Source: Aphidius gifuensis
Taxonomy: Eukaryota; Arthropoda; Insecta; Hymenoptera; Braconidae
Direction of reading: 5' to 3'
DNA length: 64,000 nt
Assembly: GCF_014905175.1 (NCBI RefSeq)
Contig: NC_057788.1
Coordinates: 15,525,404-15,589,403 of the forward strand
In this document: positions 12,144 through 24,660 of the stretch, in pieces
How the letters are laid out: every line of letters begins with the position of its first letter
Position numbering within the stretch: position 1 is the first letter of the stretch
Program-made: the position numbers and the translations under genes
The notes under the pieces: generated by a model
Seen by the model: only the letters and a program-made list of their open reading frames with translations
Told to the model about the DNA's origin: nothing
The model's database searches: none

Positions 12144-12948
12144 TGTAACGTGATGTTGTCACGTCAACCTTAAATTCTATTACTTTTCCCCCACATTTAT
12201 GTTGTAATAATAATTCTCTCCTCACTCGGCTTGCTGTTCCCACTCTTGCAAAAGAGAGGAGAAAGAATGAGCCGAGGGAGTGGGAAGAGCGACTATATAG
12301 AGAGCTCAGCTCAGCTCGGGACAGACAGCGTTAGAAAGCCTGAGAGGTAAAGTTACTCTCAGAGTCAGCGCTGGCCGACCTTACGATGGACTTGTCACTT
12401 TGGGTTTTTCAGTTGCAAAGCCGAGAACCTTAATGTGAGTCCATTTAGGTCGTTCAAGGGTTCAATTCCAGTGTTGGTCTCGTCAAGTCAATCCACCAGC
12501 TATTAGCTGAGGTTGGCCTGAAAGATTGACATTTGGATGAATTCACCTTTTTATTATTTTATTATATAAAATATCCTGAGTTCTGTCTATTATTTAAATT
12601 ATTGTAGTCAATTTCAGGTTAGATATTAGTGTTAAATTTACAGTAGATTCGCAGTCTTTACTCGGCCCTATCTACCATCACCAGCACACTGAGCGATTCT
12701 TGGGTGTCCTCGTAGGCTTTTTAATCATTCATTTCATTGAGGTTATTCGTATTTTAATTGTTTTTCTTGATTTTGTAAAATAATAAATCCTGGTCGTGTA
12801 CTTTTAACTGAGCCTTTTGTTGATTTTAGCGTAGAAAATCAACCCCCAATAATGATATTTTAATTGTGTCACATGAAGAAAGGGTGACATTCGGTATTAG
12901 CCCGAGCAGGTATGTGCGTTTTCACATGAGTGAAAATGTCATGTTACA
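12144..12948 (+). mobile_element. Solo LTR, Ty3/Gypsy-like, TSD AGAT
   Basis: The block starts TGTAACGTGA and ends TCATGTTACA, giving matching inverted ends of TG...CA type. It is flanked on both sides by AGAT (12140-12143 and 12949-12952), a 4-bp duplication as Ty3/Gypsy integrases make. Inside are a TATA-like CTATATAGAGAG near 12292 followed by a GC-richer leader, and an AATAAA near 12782. With no second LTR or coding region beside it, this is best explained as a solo LTR left by recombination. Confidence 0.75.
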
Positions 12949-13179
12949 AGATATATATTGTAACGAGATTTGACGGATCTCGCGCTCCCAAAAATAATTT
13001 GAAGTCTGGTCTGAAGGATAATAATTAGGGATGTGAAAAAATTTTGTGACCGTCACATGACCGTTTTGTGACGCCGTCTGTGACGTGGGCAAAAATCGTG
13101 ACCATTTTCATAACCCAACTTTTGTAACCAAATTTATGACGACTTATCGACTGACCGTCAGTTTTACATCTAGAATGCC

Positions 13180-13450
13180 ATCTAACAATTTTTTTTTTTT
13201 TTATTAAAAAATAATAATAAAAAATTATTTATTAAATTAATTTATCAAATTCAGATTCAATTGTTAAATTTAATATTTTATGTTAAATGTTTAACATTTA
13301 TTATTGGTTTTCTTTTTTTATATTAAATATAAATTTCTTTAATTAAACAATAAGTGAAATATCAATTGAATAAGTTTATAATTAATATAATAAAAAAAAC
13401 AATATTTAATGTTTAACATTCAACATAAAATATTAAATTTAACAATTAAA
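13180..13450. repeat. AT-rich palindrome
   Basis: TTGTTAAATTTAATATTTTA and following bases near 13261-13310 pair with their reverse complement near 13400-13450. The intervening bases are nearly pure A/T. It is a foldback sequence with no coding content. Confidence 0.55.
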
Positions 13451-13700
13451 TTATTAAATAACATTCAAGAATTCAATATCAATTTTATGATAAAATTTCC
13501 GGCGGTAAGCCGCACAAACTTTTTTCATTTTCTTTATTTTATTCTATATTAAATATTCAGGATACTTTTGATACCCCTAGTTCCATCTTACAGAACGTAA
13601 ATATTAGACTACTATTTTTCTTCAATTAGAAATCTACTATTTTTAATTTTTAAAGTGTTTATTTCTAAAAAAACGATTCTTTATTTATTCGAAGACCTCT

Positions 13701-14025
13701 GAGCATTCATTAAAAAAAAAAAATTCGGCATATAAGATATATTGTCTAAAGCTTTTTAATACAGCTTTCTAAATAATCATCTTGAATTCAAATAGATTGA
13801 TCATTTTGAAAGTTATGATTTTTTGAAACAATTAAAAGAAAACAGCATTCATTCGGTTATAAAAAAATTGCACAAATAACACTGTTTTCTTTCAAGTGTT
13901 TCAAAAAATCATAACTTTCAAAATAATCAATATATTTGGATTCAAGATGATTATTTAGAAAGCTGTATTGAGAAGCTTTAGACAATATATCTTATATGCC
14001 GAATTTTTGTTTTTTAATGAATGCT
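13701..14025. mobile_element. Foldback MITE, about 325 bp
   Basis: The left end GAGCATTCATT pairs with AATGAATGCTC at the right end. The arms continue through AATTCGGCATATAAGATATA and CAAAAAATCATAACTTTC. The arms cover nearly the entire element, leaving a short loop near 13850-13880. No clear target duplication is seen. Confidence 0.65.
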
Positions 14026-14239
14026 CTGCTATTGAGCTGGTAAAGTAGAATTGAGACCGATACTGTAGAAAATAAATAGGATTCGATATCAACATAACTA
14101 GACCGTGCCTGACGAATCGGGAGCGATGGCCAATATCAAAACTATATACATTTTAGTAATGTCACCCGAGTGACGTTTTAAAACCAATGTGGCGGGTCCA
14201 ACTGCCCAAACTGCAATTTCAGTTCCAAAGATGGCGACG

Positions 14240-15570
14240 ACTGATCTAGGAAATTCTCATCTAGGAACATTAAGGTGTCCGCGCAAAGAGACTCTTGTCG
14301 CAAGAGATATATTTTAGTTGTAAACTAGACTACACTTGTAGTCTAACGTTTTATGTAATTCGAATCTCTTTATTCTATTACTCTTGATTTTCTGATAATA
14401 AAGGAACTAAGGTCACTGTCCGGGTTTCGGGACACGTCCATGTTACGGGACGGTACGTCTATTTATTATATTTATTAATTATTGTTGATATATACGATAA
14501 AAAAAAAAATTCTATTACAAAGAAAAACCTTTATTTTTGGCGAAAAAAAAAGGATTAATGTTTAACTCTAGTATTAATCACTTAAAAAAAATAAAATATC
14601 GTGTAAAAACTTTTCCACCACTTTTCGGTAGTGTCGTAGTTTGTCGTAGTCCTGAACGTTGAGAATATATGTTATTTTGTTTGTTGAGATATGATGTTAT
14701 GTAAGTATAAAAAAAAATACATTTGAGACATAATCTATTCGAAATTTAATTTTCTTTCATTTTTTAATAAATAATTTTTTTTTTATTAATTATTTATTTA
14801 ATAATACTGGAATCCGTAATTGGGTCTCGAAAATCAATGCTTGGCCCGATCACGGATTTTCTATCTTCACCATGTTTAACCTAAAATTGTTGAATTTATT
14901 TATTTAATTTTTTTTTTACTTTTTCGAATAAAAATTAAATATTTAAAATGAGAATTAAAAATAAAAAACGTGATTACACAAATAAAACAATAACAATTGC
15001 ATTAAAAAAAATACATAATAAACTTAAAAAAAAAGAACAAAAAAAAAAAACATAATGAGCGTTCATAGATGACTATTTCAGAGCCTTCTTATTTTATTTA
15101 TATTATTAAAATTTATATTTAAATAAAGGAAAATGATCACTAAAACATTTAAACACTTTATAAGTATTTATTTACAATTATTTTTCCCTGTACGACCAAT
15201 TTATTTATAAGCGTCCCGTAACTCGTACTTACACGGTCCGAAACTCCGGCACCAGATTTTCAAATGTCCCGTAACTCGGCCATTGGGCAAAAATCATTAT
15301 AAAATCATAAACAAATGATTATAAATAAACAATTATGTTTATTTACTACTTATATTTTTTTTTAATAACTTCAAAGACTATTTTGATGAAAAAAAAAAAA
15401 AATATATAGAAATGTATTTTTTTGGTAGTTTTATAAGCCGTTTTAAACAAAAATTTTCCTTAAGCGTCCCGAAACCCGGACAGTGACCTTACCTCATTAT
15501 TATTCCTAAAATAATATATAGTCTAGAGTTGATTATTTACCTAGTAATAATCCCAACCCTATAAACTATA
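14240..15570 (+). repeat. 5' LTR with inserted MITE
   Basis: The outer parts (14240-14409 and 15490-15570) match the 3' LTR nearly base for base. Small differences, such as the absence of the ACATA seen in TGTACATAATTCG of the 3' copy, show that the LTRs have begun to diverge. Confidence 0.85.
14410..15489. mobile_element. MITE in the 5' LTR, TA target duplication
   Basis: Ends are AGGTCACTGTCCGGGTTTCG and the complementary CGAAACCCGGACAGTGACCT. The intact 3' LTR reads GGAACTACCTC where the 5' LTR reads GGAAC-TA-element-TA-CCTC, so the TA duplication is proven by the second LTR. Subterminal copies of CGTCCCGTAACTCG occur near the right end. No transposase ORF is present. TA duplication and inverted ends fit a non-autonomous Tc1/mariner-like element. 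Confidence 0.85.
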
Positions 15571-15823
15571 ATTAGTGACCCCTGCAAAAATATTTTTTAT
15601 GCAATTTAATAAAAAATAAAAGAACACATTTCCGCACACTTGTGTTTACCAGTGTACCAGTGTTTACATTTCGACACAAAGGAATGAGTCACAACGTGTT
15701 ACGACGCAATTTACATATGTAAACAAACAAGTGCGCATTGAAAAAAAAAAATTTTTTTTAAATAAAATTTCACTGCAAAACAATTAGACAATTCAAGTGA
15801 AAGTGAATAAAAAAATTAATAAA

Positions 15824-16941
15824 ATGTCTGATTTAAAAAAATTGATCCAACAACGAGGTGTTGTAAAACGGCAATTTACATCAATGTTTAAGTTTTTCCA
15901 AGAAGAAGGGCGTTCGAGTACCCAGGCTGAGGCAAAATTGATATCTCTCGACCAATTGTATAAACAATGATGATCAAGATGATCTCGATAAAGCCACCTT
16001 GCAAGATGATAAACAAAGAACATTAATTGATGAGCAATATAATCAAATCAGCTCTGCAATAAAACAAATTCTAGAAAAAGGAAAGCTGAATGATGATGAA
16101 CGTTTTACTTCAAAAAGTAATAGCACGACTACGTTTAATCAACGAGCAACAAGGTTGGACACCTAATCCAAGATCACAACGTATAGTTCTTCCCAAGTTT
16201 GATAAACTGCAACCCCAACTTTGGTGGACACAAGTTGAAATGGCACTACGACTTGGTGGCATTACAAACGACGAAGATAAATTTTCACAAGTCTGAGTGA
16301 ATCTTGAGAGTGATGTATTGATGTTAGTTGGTGATTTAGCTAACAATCTACCAACAATGTATAAATTCAACACACTCAAAGATCGCATTTTACAAAGCTT
16401 TGCTCAAACAACAGAAGCACGACTCAGACGCATGTTTCGAGGCGATGAATCTGTTGGTAAAAAGCCAACTGGAATACTTGCACACATAAAAAATTCAGCA
16501 TCTGGTGAGTGCAATGCAACTGTACTAAGAACAATATTTTTAGAAAAACTCCCAGAGCAAATGCGTGTGTTGTTAGCCATGTGTGAGCATGAAGATCTGG
16601 TCAAAGTAGCTGAGTTGGCAGACAAAATATACGAGATGTCTAATACTTCTTCATGTGCCATTGCCAGTTCTCAAGAACAAGCATCTGTTCAAGCTATCGC
16701 CAATCATGTATCGCCAATATCAGAGGTCTTTAAACTAATCAAGACTCTCTCTAATAAAGTTGACAAATTACAGAGAGAATACAGATCTAGATCCAGGTCA
16801 AGATCCGAATCACGTGGACGCTCAAACAGTCCAAGCAATAATCTGTGCTTTTATCACAGAAGATTTGGTGACAATGCAAGAAAATGCTTAGAAACATGTT
16901 CTCAAAATTCTGCATGGCAATCTATGAAATCCGAAAACTAA
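15824..16941 (+). pseudogene. gag: Ty3/Gypsy gag relic
   Basis: The reading begins at ATG 15824 (MSDLKKLIQQRG), shifts frame near 15965 after QLYKQ and again near 16090, then runs through LPKFDKLQPQLWWTQVEMAL, a typical insect Gypsy Gag start of the capsid region. An in-frame TGA at 16294 splits it from the long remainder. The C-terminal part has an Arg/Ser-rich stretch and CFYHRRFGDNARKC, the CxxH-type terminal motif of this Gag lineage. Gag would build the cytoplasmic particle. Two frameshifts and a stop make it non-functional. Confidence 0.8.
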
Positions 16942-17435
16942 TGGAGCTGTCGTCATTAAAAACAAATGACGAAAGCAACCAAATCAGCAACAATAACAAC
17001 AACAACTGCAGCAACGACAGCATAAATATAAATAGCATCAGCAATAGTAAAGAAACTCGTCTTCATGTCATGGACAAAAGAACACAAATTCGTTTCCTAA
17101 TTGATTCGGGATCAGTGGTCTCAGTTATTCCACGTTCTACAATCAAGTGCAACAACATTGCTGGTGACTTTACACTGTTTGCTGCAAATCAAACTGTTAT
17201 CCAAACATATGGTGATCACATAATTAATGTGGACTTTGGACTACGTCGACCATTCATGTGGTCATTCACCGTTGCTGACATCAAAACACCTATTATTGGT
17301 GGAGATTTTTTAACTCATTATAATTTACTCATTGACTTAAAAAAGCAAAAGCTCATCGATGCTGAAACACAATTCTCAGCACATGGTGTAGCTAAAAAAA
17401 CAACAGAATTTGGTATCACTACTATCAGCTCTTAA
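16884..17435 (+). pseudogene. Gypsy aspartic protease domain
   Basis: The frame overlaps the end of gag and carries FLIDSGSVVSVIP (catalytic Asp at about 17103), the conserved D-S/T-G active site of retropepsins. The distal GGDFLTHYNLLID matches the second conserved strand, where I-I-G-x-D/N-F-L precedes the RT. The domain itself is uninterrupted, but the frame stops at 17435, just before the linker to RT, where an intact pol would continue. The linker is open again from 17436 until a TAA at about 17617. Confidence 0.78.
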
Positions 17436-18837
17436 AACAACGCAATTGTCGATATCAATAATCTTCTTAAAGAATATATTGATATCACAATCTCACCTGT
17501 AAAACAAGAAGCATCTGTCAACTCGTCAGTAGCTCATCATATAGAAACTACTGGTCAACCAGTGTCAGATCGTCCTCGTCGTATCTCTGGTGAAAAATTG
17601 GCTGCAGCAATAGCTTAATTCAAGATACTTGTGGAACAAGGTATTTGTCGTCCATCCAGAAGCCCTTATTCGAGTCCAATTCACATGTTAATTAAGAAAT
17701 CTGGAGGATGGCATCCTTGTGGTGATTATTGCAGACTGAATGCACAAACAGTACCTGACCGATATCCAATTCCACATATACATGACTTTGCAGAGCATCT
17801 AAACAATAAAAAAGTATCTACAACAATTGATTTAGTTCGTGCATATCATCAAATTCCAATGGCTGAAGAGGATATACAAAAAACTGCTGTCAGTACACCA
17901 ATAGGTTTACTCGAATACGTCTACATGCCGTTTGGACTTCGTAATGCAAGTCAAACATTTCAACGACATATGGGATCCATTCTTAGAGATCTTGACTTTG
18001 CTCACTGTTATATTGATGACCTCTTAATTGCATCAGAAACACCAGAGAAACATCTAGAGCATCTGCAAATAGTCTTCTCACGTTTGAAACAATACAACTT
18101 AACTATTAACGTCAACAAGTGTCAATTTGCTCAAACAGAAGTACTATTCCTGGGATATAAGGTAAATAAAAATGGCTGTCAACCTCCAGAAGATCGGGTG
18201 TCAGCTATCAATGAATACAAGTTACCAGAGACCATTTGTGAACTTCGCAAATTCTTGGGACTGAGAAATTATTATCGTCGTTGTATTCCACATGCAGCAC
18301 AACTTCAAGCACCTCTTAATGACTTTTTAACAAACTCCAAAAAAAATGACAAAAGAAAAGTACCTTGGACAGATAAAACAATAAAAGCATTTCACGACTA
18401 CAAGAGAAGTTTATCAGAAGCAACAATATTAACTCACCCCAGTATGAATGCACCACTTGCTTTAATAACGGGCGCATCTGGCGTAGCTATTGGAGCAACA
18501 CTTGAACAACAAAAAAATAGCATTTGGGAACCACTCGGATTTTTCTCTCGAAAACTGTCTAAGACTGAGAAAAATTACAGTGTGTATGACCGAGAATTGT
18601 TGGCAATCTATGAAGCTATCAAGCACTTCAGGCATATACTGGAATCTCGACAATTCATAGTGAAAACTGATCACAAAGCATTAATTCATGCTTTTAAACA
18701 AAAGCCTGAAAAAGCATCACCAAGACAATTGAGACATCTTGATTACATTGCTTAATTTACAACTGAAATTATGCACGTAGCTGATGATGAAAAAATTTGG
18801 TGGAGATGCATTATCTCGTCATAATGAGATATCTATG
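17436..18837 (+). pseudogene. pol: Gypsy reverse transcriptase and RNase H relic
   Basis: After the TAA near 17617 the frame is open from 17631. It shows the RT entry segment (GWHPCGDYCRLNAQTV), DLVRAYHQIP, MPFGLRNA and the YIDD catalytic box near 18009. RNase H follows with TGASGVAIGA, where the usual first catalytic Asp (TDAS) is now Gly, then YDRELLAIYEAI and KTDHKAL. The frame stops at 18755, and the tail GGDALSRHN is recovered in another frame. The lost RNase H Asp and the absence of integrase make the element incapable of autonomous movement. Confidence 0.88.
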
Positions 18838-19136
18838 CCTACAACTTGCAATCTTAAAGAAATACAAATAGCTCAAAAAGAAGACTGATCTAGGAAATTC
18901 TCATCTAGGAACATTAAGGCGTCCGCGCAAAGAGACTCTTGTCGCAAGAGATATATTTTAGTTGTAAACTAGACTACACTTGTAGCCTAACGTTTTATGT
19001 ACATAATTCGAATCTCTTTATTCTATTACTTTTGATATTCTGATAATAAAGGAACTACCTCATTATTATTCCTAAAATAATATATAGTCTAGAGTTGATT
19101 ATTTACCTAGTAATAATCCCAACCCTATAAACTATA

Positions 19137-20537
19137 CCAATATGGTAGAGTAGTCGCAGAGGTTTCATATTAGGCTTAAAATAATCGTTTTTCAAAATTC
19201 TATAACTTTTTCAAATGAATTTTTATCGTACGAATAGTATTTTTCGTGCAAAAAAAAAAATAGCCAAATAGATATCGCTTTTCTTTATCAAGGTCGATAG
19301 GATTTCTAGAGCCGCTTCTTTTGAGCCAAATCCGAAGTCTTTACGACAATTAGTTTAGAAGTTATGAACGTTTTTTTTTTTGGGGGGATAAATCCAATAC
19401 TGCGGCTAAGCTTTTCGGCTCCTAGCCTCCGTAATAAAAAAATGAACACAGTAAAAGTACAAGTAGTTTTTTTTAAGAAATACATGATAATCGTCAAAGT
19501 CAAAAATGTTTAATAAATTATCATACAAGTTCAGGTTAAGAAGGAAATAATGATGATAATAATTTTGAAACAACAACAACTAAAATTGATTGAAAATATT
19601 GGCAATAAAATAAATTGTAAAACCACAATAACAACAACAACAATATCAACATCATCATCTTTGTAAGTCAGTCTGTATCGCACTACCTATCCAAATATAC
19701 CACGATAATTTCACAACGGTTGTAAGGCTTTATGTTTGATACAAGGCTATCAAAGGACGTGGAAGATAGGTTGTAAATTGAAATAATAGAAATAACACAA
19801 ATAAATAACACACTGTGGCTTAAATTCTAATAGTCATGGACAGACACTAGTATTTCATATTGTAAGTATAAAGAAATATCGTTGTACGCGAATCAATATA
19901 AATTAGAGATGTAACGTAAACGAGTGTTGAAGAGCAACTGATCTCTCATTTTGTTAAAAATTGTCAAGTCCAAAAAATGGGTGTGTACTTAGTTAAAAAA
20001 TTAGTTTTAATTGGTCAAAAATTAGTTCAAGAGAGGATAAAAAACTATGTGTAGGTAGAGGGATTTTAGACGTAAAATTAGGCCTTGTGCGGTCCAAAAG
20101 ACGGTATAAAAGTACTATGTGTAAACAAAAAATATAGATTTCACGACCGGAAAGTCCAAGACGTTTTTATGAATTTATTTTATTTTAAATAGTTATAAAT
20201 TTACTTTTTTACTGTCGATTTTACGATCATTCTCCGTATTAGAAAAACGTTAGTGCATTTGTTAGACAGATGTGATTTTCTATATTTCTCATAATATAAT
20301 ATATATGAAATAAGGATAATATATTTGAAATATGTTATCATGTTACCAAAGAAGAAGAACTTGAATTTATAGTTTTATTTGTTACGTAATTTTTACTTGA
20401 AAAGTCTATGCATTCATTGACCATGCGTGAGAATATTCGAGATTGTTAAAAGGAGACAATTAAAAAGAATGCATATTAAATAATCGTTATTTAAAGTATT
20501 TTAGAAAAAATATAAAATTAAATTGTTAGTCTCATGT
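19137..20537. other. Intergenic with simple repeats
   Basis: No gene is seen. ACAACAACA-type microsatellite runs lie near 19565-19655. The stretch 19300-19400 includes a G-run and sequence of the kind found flanking MITEs, but no partner in this window. Confidence 0.35.
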
Positions 20538-20954
20538 TATTTGTACCACTAAGCAAGGATCTAGTATCTCAAAAATAACAAAAAAAAATTATTTACTTAT
20601 TTAAAAATGCTAATTAACAATTGAATATCTGCTTTAATTATTGAGGTACAAATTCTGCTCTCCCTGGTGGAAATATTACTCCGGCATTTCTCTGTTTTTG
20701 GCCTATTTCCGGAGAAATTACTCCGGCATGAGGTTATGGTGCAGAAATTATTCCGGCAAATAAGTCGTGGCAGATTAGTTTTTCCAAAATCAATCTCATG
20801 CAGGAGTAATTTCTCCGGAAATGGGCCAAAAACGGAGTAATGCCGAAGAAAGGCGGAGTAATGGCGAATAAATATTTCTATCGAGGCTTGACGGTACAAG
20901 TTAGCTCACGTTCTGCTCTTTAAAATAAAAAAGAAATTATTTCAAAATATTGAA

Positions 20955-21020
20955 TTTTGGAGGCACCATGCAATTGTTGATTAAAAATTTTCATTAACGA
21001 TTGCATGGTGCCTAAAAAAT
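20955..21020. repeat. GCACCATGCAAT hairpin unit
   Basis: GGCACCATGCAATTGTT and AACGATTGCATGGTGCC form a stem of about 17 bp with an A/T loop. The same unit recurs at about 21350-21402, 25228-25287 and 25492-25545. It is accompanied by an AAAGAGCAGAACGTGAGCTA block, so the palindrome arms are built from repeated modules. Confidence 0.7.
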
Positions 21021-21890
21021 ATTTATAATTTATTTTTCATTTTGAAGAGTAGAACGTGAGCTAGAATGGAATGTTTACCTCAATAATTAAAGCAGATATT
21101 AAATTGTTAATGAACGTTTTTTTGCATGGCGCATGGCGCCTTTAAAAATCAATATTTTTAAATAATTTTTACTCTATTTTAAAGAGTAGAACGTGGGCTA
21201 ATTTTGTACCCTCAATAATAGAAGCAAAGCATTGTAAATTGAAATTTGGGAGTAACTAGTTTTTTTTATCATTTTTATTGAGGTACTAATGAGCTTAACG
21301 TCTGCTCTTTAAAACAAAAAAAAAATTATTTGAAAATATTGATTTTGAAGGCACCATGCAATTGTTGATTAAAAATTTTCATTAACGATTGCATGGTGCC
21401 TCAAAAATATTTATAATTTATTTTCCATTTTGAAGAGTAGAACGTGAGCTAGAATGAAATGTTTACCTCAATTATTAAAGCAGACATTCAATTGTTAATT
21501 AACGCTTTGGAGTAAATAATTTTTCTTTTTGTTGTTATTTTTGAGGTACGAATTCCGGGCTTTAGTACAAATTATTCTGCGTCTGTAGCAATTTTTTTTT
21601 CCCCTGGGTCATCTAGAAAAAAAATCGGTTTTAACCCTTTCTCCACTCTTTAATTTTAAGGTACAAATGAAAACAATTGCGGTGTAAAATGGTACAAATT
21701 AAGACGCTACTAATGAGTATATTCTTGATAATTTTTCTAGGACTTATGCAGGCCAGGTTAACGCACCTGTACAATTCTTCTACATATTTTCAATTAACCG
21801 TGAATGATGAAATAATAACGATATTAATTATATATAAGAAATAACAAATCTTCTTGCATATAAATAAATCGAAAATTGAAACATGTATAT

Positions 21891-22768
21891 GGGGCATTCC
21901 AAGTCAAATCACCGAGTCATCGGCCTGACCCCTACCGATTCACTTGGAAATTTTTTTCTAGGTGTATTTTGGACCAAAAAACGACCTTATTTTTTTTCAA
22001 TTTTTTTCCACCATTTTTACACCATAAAATAATTTTTTTTTTCCTACTATCGAGTATTTCTCAAATTAGACCAGGTTTAAAATTCTGAAATTTTTCCCAT
22101 ATCATCTCGAGGTAAAAACAAGTCACCCATAAAAATTTGGGAATGGGCCGAGAATAATTACTAATTTTTTTATAACTGATTAAAAAAAATTTTTTTTACC
22201 AATTTTAAAATAATCTAATTTTAGAATAATCTAATAAAGGTTTCTTGTAGAGAAATCAAAAATAAAAATAAATGATATCTGGGCAAATTTTGGTTCTTTC
22301 CATATTTCGAGGGTAAAAGCTTCAAAAATTGAATTTTAAGCATCGCAGTTTTTCTATCTTTCCATCCTTAAATATAGGGAAAAACAAAATTCATCAAGAT
22401 ATGATTTATTTTTATTTTATTCTCTACAAGCTCATTATATTTTTCTATTTTTAAAATTCTTAAAAAAATTTTTTTTTAATCAGTTATAAAAAAATTAGTA
22501 ATTATTCTCGGCCCATTCCCAAATGTTTATGGGTGACTTGTTTTTACCTCGAGATGATATGTGAAAAATTTCAGAATTTTAAACCTGGTCTAATTTGAGA
22601 AATACTCGATAGTAGGAAAAAAAAAATTATTTTATGGTGTAAAAATGGTGGAAAAAAATTAAAAAAAAATAAGGTCGTTTTTTGGTCCAAAATACACCTA
22701 GAAAAAAATTTCCAAGTGAATCGGTAGGGGTCAGGCCGATGATTCGGTGATTTAACTTGGAATGCCCC
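21891..22768. mobile_element. GGGGCATTCC foldback MITE, copy 1
   Basis: Ends are GGGGCATTCCAAGT(C)AAATCACCGA and its complement. The arms of about 300 bp flank a spacer around 22260-22400. It is bounded by TATAT / ATATAT, compatible with TA-rich target use. Open frames in the arms (a peptide with SPSHRPDPYRFTWKFF) appear in every arm copy and are not genes. A near-identical element in opposite orientation lies at 59705-60589. Confidence 0.82.
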
Positions 22769-22772
22769 ATAT

Positions 22773-23228
22773 ATATTAGACCGTTTCAAAAAAAAAAAAA
22801 TTTTTTTTTTTCTCTCTCACCCCCTAAAATCTCAGTATTCAACAAGACAAACAATCTACTGTTTTCGATTTTTTTTTTTTTTTTTCTTAATGTCGCTCAT
22901 CGACTTTGAGTATTTTCCATTTAAAATACATTTAAAATACGTTTACAACGTTTTCTAGCCGCGAAACAGTCAATTGAAAATTTTTCTTTCAATATGTTTT
23001 TTAAAGCTTTTTTTTACGCTTTCGAATGGTCGTATGTCCAAGTCTCTAGCTTGAAAATTGATGAAGTTATGAACAAAAGTATAAAATGAACACTCTGCTT
23101 ACATGTATTTTAAATGGAAAATATACAAAGTCAATGAGCGACATTAAAAAAAAAGAAGGATGTTGTCTTGTTGAATACTAAGATTTTAGGGGTGAGAAAA
23201 AAAAACAAGCTGATCTTAATATATATAC
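22773..23228. mobile_element. Foldback MITE, about 455 bp
   Basis: CTCTCACCCCCTAAAATCTC and AGTATTCAACAAGACAA on the left pair with TTGTCTTGTTGAATACTAAG and ATTTTAGGGGTGAG on the right. Inside, GTCGCTCATCGACTTTGAG pairs with the matching CAATGAGCGAC block. It sits directly next to copy 1 of the GGGGCATTCC element. Confidence 0.7.
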
Positions 23229-23279
23229 TTAATATATGTAGCTAAGGGAGAAATAGAAAAGAAAAAAGAACAAGCCCAC

Positions 23280-23690
23280 ACACGGACAAGAAAATAATCG
23301 TTAACCATGCATACATGCATATCCGTATGTACGACATGAAACGTGAGTGGGGGCAACGAGGATATTCAGCTCAGAAATTTATTTTTTAATAAGTTTTTGT
23401 TTTCGGCTTTTATTGATGTTGATATATTTTTCATTAGTTATTGGTAAAAATCGAAAGTAGGCTTATTAGAAAGAAGGCCATCGATATATATGATAAAACT
23501 ATTTTTATTTTTTTTTTTCGGCCAATAGTTAGCGTAGAAATTAATAAATTAGAAATTATGACGTCACAGAGCACAAACTTTAAATACTTATACCCGGTAA
23601 GAGAGATTGCGTTCTATCTATTTTTTTCGTTCTAAAATTGAGGCGAGACCCTACCGGGTCTCCTGATAAAGCTTGTCAAGGAGAAAAAAA
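23280..23690 (+). repeat. Dispersed repeat, copy 2
   Basis: Second copy of the 10150-10560 repeat. Its right end (about 23575-23670, with ACCCGGTAAG and GAGACCCTACCGGGTCTC) is present again in inverted orientation at 24661-24745, on the far side of the next MITE, so it forms the inner part of the large palindrome. Confidence 0.65.
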
Positions 23691-23736
23691 TGTTTCGATA
23701 AAAATTCAGATAATAATTTATAAATTTTTATATATA

Positions 23737-24660
23737 CAGAGTTCCCATTTTAATTTATCAATGCATTCATTTTGAAAAATATAGCTTAAATTGAAAAATG
23801 TTTCAAGTAAAAGTTGTGGGGTTTGGAGGGGGACATGGAAAAAAAAAAAAAAATTCAAAAAATCCAAAATGGCGGAGTTTCCGGTATGAACATAGTTTTT
23901 TTGAATAGAAACTACAATTTGTTTTTGCACCGTTACGTTTTTTACATCAAAACTAACACTTTTTATTTGAAAAATTTTTCGATAAAATCACTTCTTTTTC
24001 GGCCCAATTTTATCTGTTTATGGATTTTCCTGAAAAAATATGGCTCTAATCAAAAAATAATATTTAGAAAAAATGTAGCGCTCAAGAAGACAAACCCGGA
24101 AAAAATTTTCAAAAAAGTCCAAAATGGCGGAGTTTAAAGTATGAACATCTTTTTTTTAAGGTTAGGTGTAATTGTTTTTGACCAAAAAATTGTTCGCATC
24201 AAGTCTAACTTTTTCTAGATAAAATTTTTTGGCTAAGTCCATTTTTTGTATTCATGCTTCTCACTCCGCCATTTTGAATTTTTTTTTTTTTTCGTGTTTG
24301 TCTTTCTAAACCCTACAACTTTTCTGAATATTATTTTGAAATCAAAGTCATTTTTTTTTTTAAGAAAATCCATCAACAGATAAAATTGGGCCGAAAAAAA
24401 AGTGATTTTATCGAAAAATTTTTCAAATAAAAAGTATTAGTTTTGATGTAAGAAACATTTTGGTGCGAAAAAAAAATACAGTATCCATTTAAAAAAACTA
24501 TGTTTATACCGGAAACTTCGCCATTTTGGATTTTTCGAATTTTTTTTTTTTTTTTTTCTATTTCCCCTTTTAAACCCTACAACTTTTACTTGAAACATTT
24601 TTTAATTCAAGCTATATTTTTCAGAATAAATCCATTGATAAATTAAAATAGGACACTCTG
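23737..24660. mobile_element. CAGAGT foldback MITE, TA target duplication
   Basis: Ends are CAGAGTTCCCATTTTAATTT and the complement of CAGAGTGTCCTATTTTAATT, with TA on both sides (23735-23736, 24661-24662). The arms extend through CCAAAATGGCG and the AAGTGATTTTATCG / CGATAAAATCACTT pair to a loop near 24160. CAGRGTGTCC-type ends with TA duplication are common in Tc1/mariner-derived insect MITEs. No transposase is present. Confidence 0.78.

Larger units (their letters stand above)
14240..19136 (+). mobile_element. Ty3/Gypsy LTR retrotransposon, integrase-less
   Basis: Two LTRs start at TGATCTAGGAAATTC and end at CCCTATAAACTATA (5' 14240-15570, 3' 18884-19136). They flank gag, protease and RT/RNase H remains. 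The right LTR is about 250 bp. The left is the same sequence interrupted by a 1,080-bp MITE. The 3' LTR begins right after the decayed RNase H, so integrase has been deleted. Gag, protease and pol carry stops or frameshifts. No target duplication is evident around the LTRs. Confidence 0.88.

Noticed and set aside
21876..22088. Repeated 65-70 residue ORF with PDPYRFTWKFFSRC
   Set aside because: It lies wholly in MITE arms, so it appears in both orientations and again at 59695-59901. It has no start context or conserved domain.
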